NCBI RefSeq assembly: GCF_020097155.1
Contig: NZ_CP083691.1
Coordinates: 992,001-1,056,000, forward strand
Origin: Micrococcus porci
Lineage (GTDB): Bacteria > Actinomycetota > Actinomycetes > Actinomycetales > Micrococcaceae
Length of the DNA stretch: 64,000 bases
Direction of reading: 5' to 3'
Part shown: positions 50,295-58,896 of the stretch, in pieces
Numbering within the stretch: the first letter of the stretch is position 1
Layout: the number at the start of each line of letters is the position of its first letter
Made by a program: the position numbers and the translations under genes
Notes under the pieces: model-generated
Databases searched by the model: none
The model's input: only the letters and a program-made list of their open reading frames with translations
Told to the model about the DNA's origin: nothing

Positions 50295-51152
50295 ATGACC
50301 GCCCAGCCCCGCATCGCGATCCTCGGCCTCGGCTCCATGACCGGCGCCATCCTCACGGGCCTGCTGGCCGCGTCGGTGACGACGCCGGAGCGCGTCGTCG
50401 CCACCACGCGCACCGCCGCCTCGGCCCAGGCCAAGGGGAACCGGTTCCCGGGCGTGCGGGTGCTCTCCGGGGAGCAGGACGTGGACGCGAACCTGACCGC
50501 CGTGGCCGAGGCGGACGTGGTGCTGCTGGGCGTGAAGCCCAAGGACATCGTGGTGACGGCCCGGCAGATCGCCCCCGCCCTGCGCCCGGAGGCCGTGGTG
50601 GTCTCGGTGGCCGCGGGCGTGCGCGCCGAGACCCTCGCCGGGGCCCTGCCTGAGGGCCAGCCGCTGGTGCGGACCATGCCGAACACGCCGCTGACCGTGG
50701 GCTCTGGCGTGGTGGGCGTGGCCCCCGCCGCGGGCGTCACCGCGGACCAGCGCGCGCTGGTGGAGTCGCTGTTCTCCGGCTCCGGCGTGGTGGTGCCGGT
50801 GTCGGAGGAGCAGCTGCCGGCCGTCGTCGCGGCGTCGGGCTCTGCCCCCGCCTACGTGTTCCTGCTGGCGGAGGCGATCGCCGCGCACGCCGTGGAGCTG
50901 GGCCTGTCCGCCGAGGCGGCCGAGGCCATGGCCGCGGCCACCGTGAAGGGCGCCGGCGCCATGCTGGTGGATGCGGTGACCTCCGGCGAGCAGACCGCCG
51001 AGGGGCTGCGCCGTGCGGTCATGAGCCCGAACGGCACCACGGAGCGAGCCATCGCGGCGTTCGAGGACGGCGGCTTCGCCGGGCTCGTGGCGGACGCCAT
51101 GGACGCCGCCGCCAGGCGGGACGAGGAGATGGGCCGCGAGTTCGGCGCCTGA
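50295..51152 (+). CDS. proC: Pyrroline-5-carboxylate reductase
   Basis: A 285-residue enzyme for the last step of proline synthesis (NADPH-dependent reduction of pyrroline-5-carboxylate). The Rossmann loop is IAILGLGSMTGAIL; VLLGVKPKDI, VRTMPNTPLTVGSGV and the C-terminal GSAPAYVFLLAEAI with SPNGTTERAI are family signatures. GGAAGGA precedes the ATG. Terminated by a strong stem-loop. Confidence 0.96.
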   Translation: MTAQPRIAILGLGSMTGAILTGLLAASVTTPERVVATTRTAASAQAKGNRFPGVRVLSGEQDVDANLTAVAEADVVLLGVKPKDIVVTARQIAPALRPEAVVVSVAAGVRAETLAGALPEGQPLVRTMPNTPLTVGSGVVGVAPAAGVTADQRALVESLFSGSGVVVPVSEEQLPAVVAASGSAPAYVFLLAEAIAAHAVELGLSAEAAEAMAAATVKGAGAMLVDAVTSGEQTAEGLRRAVMSPNGTTERAIAAFEDGGFAGLVADAMDAAARRDEEMGREFGA

Positions 51153-51163
51153 CCGCAGCCGGC

Positions 51164-51200
51164 GCCGCCCGGCCCGTGCCCCGGCTCAGGGCCGGGCGGC
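51164..51200. terminator. Bidirectional stem-loop terminator after proC
   Basis: A perfect 12-bp stem (GCCGCCCGGCCC / GGGCCGGGCGGC) with a 13-nt loop between the converging proC and P-loop protein genes. Confidence 0.8.
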
Positions 51201-51203
51201 GGC

Positions 51204-51776
51204 TCAGCCCCGGACGTCGGCGAGCCACGCGAGGATCCGCTCGGCGGTCTCCTCGGCCGTGAGGTCGTCTGTCTGCAGGCCCAGGTGGGGGTGGGCGCCC
51301 AGCAGCACTTCCGCCGCTCCCGGGCCGTCCGCCGTGGTCATCGTCCAGGTGGCTTCCATCTCCCGGACGTTGCCGTCCGACCACTCCAGGTTCCGCTTCG
51401 AAGGCTTGTGTAAGAGGCGTTCCTCGGTCCTGTTGCGCTCCAGACGCGTCGCCAGATCCGCTCGCAGCTCGACGAACGCCGCGTCATCGCCTGCGGCCGC
51501 GACGCACCGGGCCACGTACTCGGCGTCGTCGGGATCCGTCACGTCCCAGACGAGCGTGAAAGCCAGGTCCACGCCGGCCCTGGCGGCCTCCTCGATCACG
51601 CGGATCCGGAACTCGTCTGTGAGGACGTTGAACGGCTCCGTGCCGTGGCCGAACACCTCGAGCAGGGGCTCGATGGTCATGTGGTTGTGGAACAACCGGA
51701 AGTCGGAGGCCGCCGCGACGGCTCGTCCGACGGTCATCTTGCCCACGGCCGGCGGCCCGAAGATCAGCAGCAGCAT
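51204..51776 (-). CDS. P-loop NTPase, kinase-like (AAA family)
   Basis: A 190-residue protein with Walker A GPPAVGKMTVGRAVA and the characteristic FHNHMTIEPLLEVFG. It belongs to a family of small shikimate/gluconate-kinase-like proteins widespread in Firmicutes and actinobacteria; the substrate is unknown. A -10-like TAGGGT ends six bases before the ATG (leaderless). The stretch 51,370-51,760 uses visibly more A and T than its neighbours, which may indicate recent acquisition. The gene lies where many actinobacteria have a bldC-type regulator after proC. Confidence 0.8.
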   Translation of the reverse strand: MLLLIFGPPAVGKMTVGRAVAAASDFRLFHNHMTIEPLLEVFGHGTEPFNVLTDEFRIRVIEEAARAGVDLAFTLVWDVTDPDDAEYVARCVAAAGDDAAFVELRADLATRLERNRTEERLLHKPSKRNLEWSDGNVREMEATWTMTTADGPGAAEVLLGAHPHLGLQTDDLTAEETAERILAWLADVRG

Positions 51777-51830
51777 GCGGCCACCCTAGACGGCGCCTGA
51801 GCGGCGCCGGCACCGCCTGCCCCGGTCGGC

Positions 51831-52505
51831 TCAGGGACGGGCGGCGAACCGGTCGATGAGGTCGGTGTGCCCGGACACGATGAGCGTGTCCCGCGGGCCC
51901 ACGCGGGTGTGCGGCTGGGCGTAGGTGAAGTCCTCGCCCGGGGTCTTCACGCCGACGATGGTCACGCCGTACTTCTGGCGCACGTTGGACTCTTCCAAGG
52001 TGAAGCCGACCGTCTCCGTGGGCGGGTACATCTTCACGATCGCGAAGTCGTCGTCGAACTCGATGAAGTCCAGCATCCGCCCGTTCACCAGGTGCGCGGC
52101 GCGCACGCCGGCGTCCTTCTCCGGGAAGATGATGTGCTGCGCGCCGATCCGCTTGAGGATCGTGCCGTGCGCGTCGGAGATCGCCTTCACCCAGATGTGC
52201 GGGATCTCCAGGTCCACCAGGTTCGCGGTGATCAGCACGGAGGCCTCGATGGACGTGCCCACCCCGACGACGGCCACGTCGAAGTCCTGGGCGCCCAGCT
52301 GGCGGAGGGCCTCGGCGTCGGTGGCGTCCGCCTCCACCACGTGCGTGAGCGTGGGGGCGAAGCGCTGGGCGAGCACGGGGTCCCGCTCGATGGCGAGGAC
52401 CTCCCGGCCCTGCGTGACCAGCTCCTCGGCCGTGGCGGCGCCGAAGCGGCCCAGGCCGATCACGAGCACGGGGGCGTTCGGGTCGGTGCGCGGCTGGTCA
52501 GCCAA
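51831..52505 (-). CDS. ktrA: Potassium uptake regulator, TrkA/KtrA family
   Basis: A 224-residue cytoplasmic gating protein for the potassium channel-like transporter encoded upstream. The RCK_N Rossmann domain binds nucleotide (VLVIGLGRFGAATAEEL, then VEADATDAEAL), and the RCK_C domain ends the protein (YGVTIVGVKTPG, TLIVSGHTDLIDRF). The only sensible start is a TTG at 52,505, which overlaps the transporter gene by eight bases. Confidence 0.92.
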   Translation of the reverse strand: MADQPRTDPNAPVLVIGLGRFGAATAEELVTQGREVLAIERDPVLAQRFAPTLTHVVEADATDAEALRQLGAQDFDVAVVGVGTSIEASVLITANLVDLEIPHIWVKAISDAHGTILKRIGAQHIIFPEKDAGVRAAHLVNGRMLDFIEFDDDFAIVKMYPPTETVGFTLEESNVRQKYGVTIVGVKTPGEDFTYAQPHTRVGPRDTLIVSGHTDLIDRFAARP

Positions 52506-53877
52506 GGATCGGCCTCTCGACGGGGTAGCGGTAGAGGACGCGGCGCTGGCGCAGGGCCAGGGCCGCGGCGAACGTGATTGTACCGACGCGGCCGGCGAAC
52601 ATCATGGCCGTCAACAGGTACTTGCCGGCGGGCGGAGCCTCTGCGGAGACCCCCACGGAGAGCCCGCAGGTGCCGAACGCGGAGACCACCTCGAACAGGG
52701 GCCGCTGCAGCGGCTGGTCCACGATCGAGACGAGGGCGAGGGTGGCCAGGAGCACGAGCGTGGCGCCGAGCGCGAGCACGGAGATCGCGACGCGGAGGGT
52801 CTCCGGGGCGATCGTCCGCCCGTGCACGGTGACCTCCTTGTCGCCGCGGGCCTCGGCCACGATCGCCAGGAACATCACCGCCAGCGTGGTCACCTTGATG
52901 CCGCCGGCGGTGGAGGCGGAGCCGCCGCCCACGAACATCAGCGCATCCATGAGCAGCAGGGACTCGGGTCGGTGCGAGTTCGTGTCGTCGATCGCGAACC
53001 CGCCCGAGCGGGTCATCACCGACCCGAAGAACGAGTGCCCGATCCGCTGGCCCACCACCATGTCCCCGTGGGTGGCGGGGTTGCCGGCCTCGAAGAAGAA
53101 CAGGGCGACGGCGCCCACGACCAGCAGCACGAGCGTCACCTCCACGGTGAGCTTGGTGTGCAGGTTCCAGGAGCGGAACCGCCAGCCCTTGTCCACGAGG
53201 ACCATGACCACGGGGAAGCCGAGAGCGCCGGCGAACACGCCGACGGCGATCACCGTGAGGATCACCGGGTCGTGCATGAAGGCGGCGGTGCCGCCCTCGT
53301 GGATGGTGAACCCGGCGTTGTTGAAGGCGCTGACGGAGTAGAACACGCCCTGCCAGAGTCCGGTGGCCCAGGAGTCGGAGAGCGCGGCGAACCGGGGCAC
53401 CAGGATCACCGCCAGGGCGCCCTCGCACGTCAGCACCGTCAAGACCACGACCTTGAGCAGGTGGCCGACCTCGCCCATGTTGCCGGTGGTCATGCCGGAC
53501 TCCTGCGTGGCCAGCTTGGTCCGCAGGCCCAGGTGCCGGGACACGGCCAGGGTCAGCAGCGACGCCATGGAGAGGATGCCCAGGCCGCCGATCTGCATGG
53601 CCGCCAGCAGGATCACCTGACCCAGCGGGGTCCAGTGCTCGGCCGTGTCCAGGGTGGTCAGGCCGGTCACGGAGAACGCGGACACGGCCGTGAACATCGC
53701 GTCGTGCAGCGGTGTCACCCGCCCGTCCGTGGCCGCGGCCGGCAGCATGAGCAGCCCCGTGAACAGCAGGGCGCCCAGGGCGAAGGCGGACAGCGCCGCG
53801 CGGGCGGGGGAGCCGGCCACGACGCCGGTCACCGCCGTCACGACGCGGCGCGCCGGGGAGAGCGCACCCGAGGGCAT
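52498..53877 (-). CDS. ktrB: Potassium transporter, TrkH/KtrB family
   Basis: A 459-residue membrane protein of the superfamily of K+ transporters with four M1-P-M2 repeats. Selectivity-filter loops are SAFSVTGLTT, SAFNNAGFTI, TRSGGFAI and SAFGTCGLSV. GGSASTAGGIKVTT before the last part is the inner gate region. Works with the KtrA protein; sodium- or proton-coupled potassium uptake is expected. GGAAGGTG lies before the ATG, and TACTGG about 65 bases upstream may be the -10 box. Confidence 0.93.
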   Translation of the reverse strand: MPSGALSPARRVVTAVTGVVAGSPARAALSAFALGALLFTGLLMLPAAATDGRVTPLHDAMFTAVSAFSVTGLTTLDTAEHWTPLGQVILLAAMQIGGLGILSMASLLTLAVSRHLGLRTKLATQESGMTTGNMGEVGHLLKVVVLTVLTCEGALAVILVPRFAALSDSWATGLWQGVFYSVSAFNNAGFTIHEGGTAAFMHDPVILTVIAVGVFAGALGFPVVMVLVDKGWRFRSWNLHTKLTVEVTLVLLVVGAVALFFFEAGNPATHGDMVVGQRIGHSFFGSVMTRSGGFAIDDTNSHRPESLLLMDALMFVGGGSASTAGGIKVTTLAVMFLAIVAEARGDKEVTVHGRTIAPETLRVAISVLALGATLVLLATLALVSIVDQPLQRPLFEVVSAFGTCGLSVGVSAEAPPAGKYLLTAMMFAGRVGTITFAAALALRQRRVLYRYPVERPILG

Positions 53878-54039
53878 GCGGTCACCTTCCGTCAGCGGGG
53901 AGCGGGCCGCACGGGCCCGGGACGGCCCGAGCGGGCCGCCCCCAGTATCCTCCCGTGAGCGGCCCCGCGCGTCGTCATGCGCCGGTCACCGGCGGGGGAG
54001 GGGTTGGCCCCGGGGCCCCCGGCGGATCTACCCTGAAGC

Positions 54040-55296
54040 GTGACCTCCGCCACGTCTGACTGCAGCCAGCCCGCCCCCTCCGCGGTGGTGTGGGACCCCA
54101 GCCTGCTGAAGTACCGCTTCAGCGCGCAGCACCCCATGGCGCCCCTGCGCCTGGACCTGACGCATCGGCTCGCCTCCTCCCTGGGCCTGCTGGACGCCGA
54201 GCACGTGCGGATCCTGCAGCCGCCGGTGGCCACGGACGAGCAGCTGGCCACGGTGCACGACCCCGCGTTCATCGCCGCAGTCCGGGCCGCCTCCCGAGAG
54301 GACGCGGAGGCGGACGAGCCCCACGGCCTGGGCTCGGAGGACTGCCCCACGTTCCCGGACCTGCACGAGTCCGCCGCGCGGATCGCCGGCGGTTCCCTGG
54401 TGGCCGCGGAGGCCGTCTGGTCCGGCGAGGTCTCCCGCGCCGTGAACGTGGCCGGCGGCATGCACCACGCCGCCCGCGCCAAGGCGTCCGGCTTCTGCAT
54501 CTACAACGACTGCGCGGTGGCCATCCAGCGCCTCCTGGACCTGGGCGCAGAGCGCGTGGCCTACGTGGACGTCGACGCCCACCACGGCGACGGCACGCAG
54601 TCGATCTTCTACGACGACCCCCGCGTGCTCACGATCTCCCTGCACGAGACCGGCATCAGCCTCTTCCCCGGCACGGGCTTCGCCAACGAGACCGGCGGCC
54701 CCGGGGCGGAGGGCACCGCGGTGAACGTGGCCCTGCCCCCGGGCACCGGCGACGCCGGGTTCCTGCGCGCGGTGCACGCCGTCGTCCCCCAGCTGCTGGG
54801 CGCGTTCCAGCCGGACGTGCTGGTGACCCAGCACGGCGCCGACGCCCACCGCGGCGATCCCCTGGCGGACCTCCGCCTGTCCGTGGACGGGCAGCGGCAG
54901 CTCGCCTTCGACCTCGGCGACTGGGCGGACCGCTACGCCCACGGCCGCTGGCTGGCCACCGGGGGCGGCGGCTACAACCACGTCCGGGTGGTCCCGCGGG
55001 CGTGGACGCACCTGATCGGCGCCGTCACCGGGCAGCCGGTGCCCTCCTCCACCCCCGTGCCGGAGTCCTGGCTGGAGCACGTGCGCTCCCTGACCCCGGA
55101 CGACCTCGAGGGGGACATGTCCCTGTTCGAGGGGGCCGAGGAGGACCGCTACCCGCTCACCATGACCGAGGACGCGGACGTGTGGTGGCGTTCCTGGGAG
55201 GTGGGCTACGACCCCGCCGACCCCGTGGACCAGACGATCATGGCCACCCGCCGCGAGGTGTTCCCGATCCACGGGCTGGATCCCTGGTTCGACTGA
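54040..55296 (+). CDS. acuC: AcuC-type deacetylase
   Basis: A 418-residue class I/II histone-deacetylase-fold protein of the AcuC group. Zinc and catalytic motifs are GGMHHAARAKASGFCIYND, VDVDAHHGDGTQSIFYDD, QHGADAHRGDPL and ATGGGGYNHVRV. In Bacillus, AcuC deacetylates and activates acetyl-CoA synthetase; an acs gene is present in this window. The GTG start is five bases after a -10-like TACCCT (leaderless). It is divergent from ktrB. Confidence 0.93.
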   Translation: MTSATSDCSQPAPSAVVWDPSLLKYRFSAQHPMAPLRLDLTHRLASSLGLLDAEHVRILQPPVATDEQLATVHDPAFIAAVRAASREDAEADEPHGLGSEDCPTFPDLHESAARIAGGSLVAAEAVWSGEVSRAVNVAGGMHHAARAKASGFCIYNDCAVAIQRLLDLGAERVAYVDVDAHHGDGTQSIFYDDPRVLTISLHETGISLFPGTGFANETGGPGAEGTAVNVALPPGTGDAGFLRAVHAVVPQLLGAFQPDVLVTQHGADAHRGDPLADLRLSVDGQRQLAFDLGDWADRYAHGRWLATGGGGYNHVRVVPRAWTHLIGAVTGQPVPSSTPVPESWLEHVRSLTPDDLEGDMSLFEGAEEDRYPLTMTEDADVWWRSWEVGYDPADPVDQTIMATRREVFPIHGLDPWFD

Positions 55297-55312
55297 ACCG
55301 GGGTCCGGCCGG

Positions 55313-55434
55313 TAGTGTGGCCGAGAACGTTTTCCGGCGTTCCACATCCGGTGGAATGCGGGTCGGCGTGAGGCATGCCGCGGCCCCCGCGGTCGCCCCG
55401 CCCGCCGGCCCTCACCCCGACGCAAGGAGTCCCC
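55313..55434 (+). promoter_or_regulatory. Promoter and structured leader of the bS22 gene
   Basis: A -10-like TAGTGT (55,313-55,318) is followed by a leader of about 110 bases, long for this genome where most genes are leaderless. The leader contains a stem-loop (TTCCAC / GTGGAA, 55,340-55,356, extendable by three pairs). It may be a self-control site for a ribosomal protein, but there is no direct evidence. Confidence 0.4.
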
Positions 55435-55533
55435 ATGGGATCTGTGATCAAGAAGCGCCGCAAGCGCATGGCGAAGAAGAAGCACCGCAAGCTGCTTCGC
55501 AAGACCCGCCACCAGCGTCGCAACAAGAAGTGA
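55435..55533 (+). CDS. Small ribosomal subunit protein bS22 (AURKAIP1/COX24 family)
   Basis: A 32-residue, extremely basic protein ([20 protein letters not shown]...), the bS22 protein found in the 30S subunit of mycobacteria and annotated as an AURKAIP1/COX24-domain protein. It is nearly identical across actinobacteria. AAGGAG lies before the ATG. In M. tuberculosis the counterpart (Rv0500B, as I recall) follows proC and an excisionase-like gene; here four other genes lie between. Confidence 0.95.
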   Translation: MGSVIKKRRKRMAKKKHRKLLRKTRHQRRNKK

Positions 55534-55554
55534 CGCCCGCTCGTCGAGAGCTCC

Positions 55555-55592
55555 GCGAGGCCGCCCGTCCCTTCCGGGGAGGGCGGCCTCGC
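55555..55592 (+). terminator. Stem-loop terminator after bS22
   Basis: A perfect 12-bp stem (GCGAGGCCGCCC / GGGCGGCCTCGC) with a 14-base loop, 22 bases after the bS22 stop and just before the promoter of the next gene. Confidence 0.75.
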
Positions 55593-55623
55593 CGCATCCG
55601 GGGGAGGGCCTAGCATGGCGGCC

Positions 55624-55890
55624 ATGATGACCCCGCCCGCCTCCGCCGCCCGCGTCCAGCTCCTCGTGAAGCCCGGCTGCCACCTCTGCGCGGAGGCCGA
55701 GGCCGTCGTCGCCGAGGTCTGCGACGCGCGGGGCACCGCCTGGGAGCGGGTCGACGGCCCCGCCCACCCGGATCTCCTGGAGACCTACGCCGAGGAGGTC
55801 CCGGTGCTGTTCGTGGACGGCGTCCAACGCGACTTCTGGCGCGTCGACGCCCAGCGGCTCGGGCGACTGCTGGACGGCCCCGCCGCCTGA
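55624..55890 (+). CDS. Glutaredoxin-like protein (DUF836)
   Basis: An 88-residue thioredoxin-fold protein with the redox motif KPGCHLCAEAEA and the cis-Pro loop EEVPVLFVDG. The partner is unknown. The start at 55,624 was chosen because the -10-like TAGCAT (55,611-55,616) overlaps the earlier ATG at 55,615 and ends seven bases before 55,624, as in other leaderless genes here. Its stop is one base from the end of the converging membrane protein gene. Confidence 0.87.
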   Translation: MMTPPASAARVQLLVKPGCHLCAEAEAVVAEVCDARGTAWERVDGPAHPDLLETYAEEVPVLFVDGVQRDFWRVDAQRLGRLLDGPAA

Positions 55891-55891
55891 C

Positions 55892-56590
55892 TCAGCGGCG
55901 CGCGGCGCGCTCCCAGGCCCGCAGGCGCATGAACTCTGTAGCCTCCTTGCGGTAGGCCGTCGCGATGCCCGCGACCCCGAGGAGGCACCAGAGCAGGTCC
56001 AGCGGGGAGAACTGGCCGGACGCCAGCGGGGCCAGCACCATCAGGACGGACAGGACGGCCAGCACCGTGCCGACCGTGCGGGCGGCCCGGGAGCCGCCGC
56101 GGATCTTGGACGCGATCAGCAGGTACACCAGCAGCGCCAGCACGCCGACGGCGACCATCACGCCCGCCATGACCGGCATCATCGGCGGGAGCATGTCCTG
56201 GTACTCCCGGATCTGCTCGGGCGTCATGCCGTAGTCGCCCCACACCTTCGTCATCGCGGCCTCCAGCTCCCGGCGGCCCGCATCGGAGGTGGCCACCAGG
56301 GCGGACAGCACCGTGGAGGCCAGGAAGACGACGCCGGCCGACACGATCAGCCAGAACGCGGCGTTGATCGGGCCGGGACGACGCGCCGGCACCGGGGCGG
56401 CCGCCGGCCACCCGGGCTGGCCGCCCCACTGCTGCGGGGCGCCCCAGCCCTGCGGCGGGGCGCCGTATGGGGCCTGGGCGGAGGCGTCGGGGGCCTGCCC
56501 GTAGGGCGCCTGCGCGGCCGCGTCCGGCCACTGGGGGCCGGACTGGCCCGCCGGGCGGCCATAGGGGTTGGAGTTCTCGGTGCCGGACAT
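55892..56590 (-). CDS. Pro/Gly/Gln-rich membrane protein
   Basis: A 232-residue protein with a low-complexity N-terminus (residues 1-70, rich in Pro, Gln, Tyr and Gly, with APYGQAPD / APYGAPPQ repeats) and four membrane helices (about 78-98, 142-162, 172-190 and 193-208). Such proteins are common in actinobacteria and have no known function. A run of Met and Pro (DMLPPMMPVMAGVM) lies in the second helix region. It stands alone between two plus-strand genes. Confidence 0.78.
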   Translation of the reverse strand: MSGTENSNPYGRPAGQSGPQWPDAAAQAPYGQAPDASAQAPYGAPPQGWGAPQQWGGQPGWPAAAPVPARRPGPINAAFWLIVSAGVVFLASTVLSALVATSDAGRRELEAAMTKVWGDYGMTPEQIREYQDMLPPMMPVMAGVMVAVGVLALLVYLLIASKIRGGSRAARTVGTVLAVLSVLMVLAPLASGQFSPLDLLWCLLGVAGIATAYRKEATEFMRLRAWERAARR

Positions 56591-56725
56591 GGTGCTCCTC
56601 GGGGTCCTGACCCGGACGGGTCGGGCGGGCGGTTCCTTCCCGCCCACGCTAGCGCGCGCGGGCCAGGACGGGAGGTCCGGCGGCGCCGCGGCCCGGTGGC
56701 CGGGGCGGTCTGGGAGACTGGCCCC

Positions 56726-57400
56726 ATGCAGACCCTCGCCACGGTGCACATCGTCCGCCACGGAGAAGTCCACAACCCCGACCGCGTGCTCTACGGCCGG
56801 CTGGACGGCTTCGGCCTGTCCGAGCTGGGCCAGCGCATGGCCGTCGGCGTCGCCGAGTGGTTCCTGGACCGGGCGACCGAGCTCCAGCGCCGGCCCGCGA
56901 TCGTGGCCGCGTCCCCGCTCCTGCGCGCCCAGCAGACCGCCGCGCCGATCGCCGGGGCGTTCGCCACGCAGCTCCGCACCGAGCAGGACCTCATCGAGGC
57001 GGAGAACACCTTCGAGGGTATGTCCGACGTCGCCGCCACCCTGCGCCGCAGCCCGCGCCTCTGGCCGCTGCTGCGGAACCCGCTGCGCCCGTCCTGGGGC
57101 GAGCCCTACCGGCAGCAGGCCGCGCGCATGCTCGCCGTCGTCGACCGTGTGAAGGACGAGGCCGTGGACGCGCTGGGACCGGGCGCCGAGGCGATCCTCG
57201 TCTCCCACCAGCTGCCGATCTGGGTGACCCGGCTGGCCGTCGAGGGCCGCCCCCTGGCCCACGACCCGCGCCGGCGCGAGTGCTCGCTGACCTCCGTCAC
57301 CTCCCTGGTGTTCGAGGACGGCCGCGCCCTGCCGCGCGTGGAATACCACGAGCCCAACGCCGCCCTGCTGAAGGACGCCTCCTCCCTCCCCGGGGCCTGA
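56726..57400 (+). CDS. Histidine phosphatase family protein
   Basis: A 224-residue phosphoglycerate-mutase-like phosphatase. The phosphorylated His is in IVRHGEVHNP, and the second His lies in ILVSHQLPIW, with SPLLRAQQTA between. As I recall, the counterpart Rv0525 also precedes the cytochrome c maturation genes. The substrate is unknown. A -10-like GAGACT ends six bases before the ATG. Confidence 0.88.
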   Translation: MQTLATVHIVRHGEVHNPDRVLYGRLDGFGLSELGQRMAVGVAEWFLDRATELQRRPAIVAASPLLRAQQTAAPIAGAFATQLRTEQDLIEAENTFEGMSDVAATLRRSPRLWPLLRNPLRPSWGEPYRQQAARMLAVVDRVKDEAVDALGPGAEAILVSHQLPIWVTRLAVEGRPLAHDPRRRECSLTSVTSLVFEDGRALPRVEYHEPNAALLKDASSLPGA

Positions 57401-57516
57401 GCGCCGGGCCGCTCCCCGGGGCGGTGTGACGTCCAGGGTTCCATCAGGGTCGGGCCCGCGCCGTAGACTCGACAGGATCCCGCCGCAAGCCGTCCCCGTC
57501 TCGGAGTGCCAGCCCC

Positions 57517-58128
57517 ATGCCGTTCCCGCCCCGTCCCTCCCGCCGCGCCGCGCTCGCCGGACTCTCGGCCGCCGCCCTGGCGCCCCTGCTGGCGGCCTGC
57601 TCGGGCACGGACGACTCCCTGGCCCAGCAGGCGGGCAACGCGGGCGGCAAGAACTACATCGCCGGCGACGGGTCCGTGGTGGAGTACGCCGCCGACCAGC
57701 GCGGCGCCCCCGTGGAGTTCTCCGCCGCCGGATTCGACGGCGAGACCGTCTCCGGGGAGACCCTCCGCGGCGAGCCCGCCCTGCTGAACTTCTGGTACGC
57801 GGCGTGCGCCCCCTGCCGCGTCGAGGCCCCCCACCTCGTGAAGCTCCACGGCGAGTTCGAGCCGAAGGGGGTGCGGTTCCTCGGTGTGAACGTCCGGGAC
57901 ACCGTCACCACCGCCCAGGCGTTCGAGCGCACCTTCGGCATTCCCTACTCCTCCGTGGACGACACCTCCGGGTCGGTGCTGCTGGCGATGTCCGACTACG
58001 TGCCCCCGCAGGCCGTGCCCTCCACCCTCGTGCTGGACCGCCAGGGCCGGGTGGCCGCCCGCGTCCTCGGCGCCGTCGAGGAGGGCACCCTGCGCGCCCT
58101 GCTGGACACCGTCGTCGCCGAGGCCTGA
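57517..58128 (+). CDS. resA: TlpA/ResA-like thiol-disulfide oxidoreductase, lipoprotein
   Basis: A 203-residue thioredoxin-fold protein outside the membrane. A signal peptide with an Arg pair (RRAALAGLSAAALAPLLAAC) ends in a lipobox Cys at about residue 28. The redox site is NFWYAACAPCRVEAPHL (CAPC), and the cis-Pro is in PPQAVPSTLVLD. It should reduce apocytochrome c cysteines using electrons from CcdA. A -10-like TAGACT lies at 57,463, giving a leader of about 40 bases. First gene of the System II operon. Confidence 0.93.
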   Translation: MPFPPRPSRRAALAGLSAAALAPLLAACSGTDDSLAQQAGNAGGKNYIAGDGSVVEYAADQRGAPVEFSAAGFDGETVSGETLRGEPALLNFWYAACAPCRVEAPHLVKLHGEFEPKGVRFLGVNVRDTVTTAQAFERTFGIPYSSVDDTSGSVLLAMSDYVPPQAVPSTLVLDRQGRVAARVLGAVEEGTLRALLDTVVAEA

Positions 58129-58137
58129 GGCGCGCCC

Positions 58138-58896
58138 ATGCAGGACAACCGGTTCGCGGAGATCGCCCTGGACGGCTCGCTGCTGGCGGCCGCCCCCGTG
58201 GCGTTCCTGGCCGGGCTGATCAGCTTCCTCTCGCCCTGCGTGCTGCCCCTGGTGCCCGGCTACCTCGGCTACGTCTCCGGGCTCGGCGGCGCCGCCCTCG
58301 ACGGTGCGCGGCGCGGCCGTGTGGCCCTCGGCGCCGCCCTGTTCGTCCTCGGGTTCACCGTGGTGTTCATGGTGATGAACATCCTGTTCGCGCAGGTGGC
58401 GTTCCGCATCCTGCGCGACCTCTCCTGGGTGATGCAGCTGCTCGGGGTGCTCGTGATCCTCATGGGCGTGGTGTTCATGGGCGGGCTGCGCTGGTTCCAG
58501 ACCGAGCGCAAGGTCCACGTGAAGCCCGCCGCCGGCCTGACCGGAGCGCCCCTGCTGGGCATGACCTTCGGCCTCGGCTGGGCCCCGTGCATCGGCCCGA
58601 CGCTGGCCGCCGTGTTCGCCCTCTCCTACACGCAGGACTCGTCCTCGGTGGCCCGCGCCGCCCTGCTGGCGTTCGTGTACTGCCTCGGCCTGGGCCTGCC
58701 GTTCGTGCTCATCTCCTTCGGGGTGGAGCGCGGCATGCGGGCCCTCGGCTTCTTCCGCCGCCACCGCCGCGGCGTCATGGTGTTCGGCGGCGCCGTCCTG
58801 ATCCTCCTCGGAGCCGTCATGGTCACCGGGCTGTGGACCCAGTGGATGGTGCAGCTGCAGACCTGGTTCCAGAACGAATGGGTGATGCCCCTGTGA
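58138..58896 (+). CDS. ccdA: Cytochrome c biogenesis protein CcdA
   Basis: A 252-residue, six-helix membrane protein that passes electrons from cytoplasmic thioredoxin to the ResA-type protein. The two redox cysteines are in LSPCVLPLVPGYLGYVSG and GWAPCIGPTLAAVFAL. Begins nine bases after the resA stop codon. The ResB gene overlaps its end by four bases. Confidence 0.95.
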   Translation: MQDNRFAEIALDGSLLAAAPVAFLAGLISFLSPCVLPLVPGYLGYVSGLGGAALDGARRGRVALGAALFVLGFTVVFMVMNILFAQVAFRILRDLSWVMQLLGVLVILMGVVFMGGLRWFQTERKVHVKPAAGLTGAPLLGMTFGLGWAPCIGPTLAAVFALSYTQDSSSVARAALLAFVYCLGLGLPFVLISFGVERGMRALGFFRRHRRGVMVFGGAVLILLGAVMVTGLWTQWMVQLQTWFQNEWVMPL

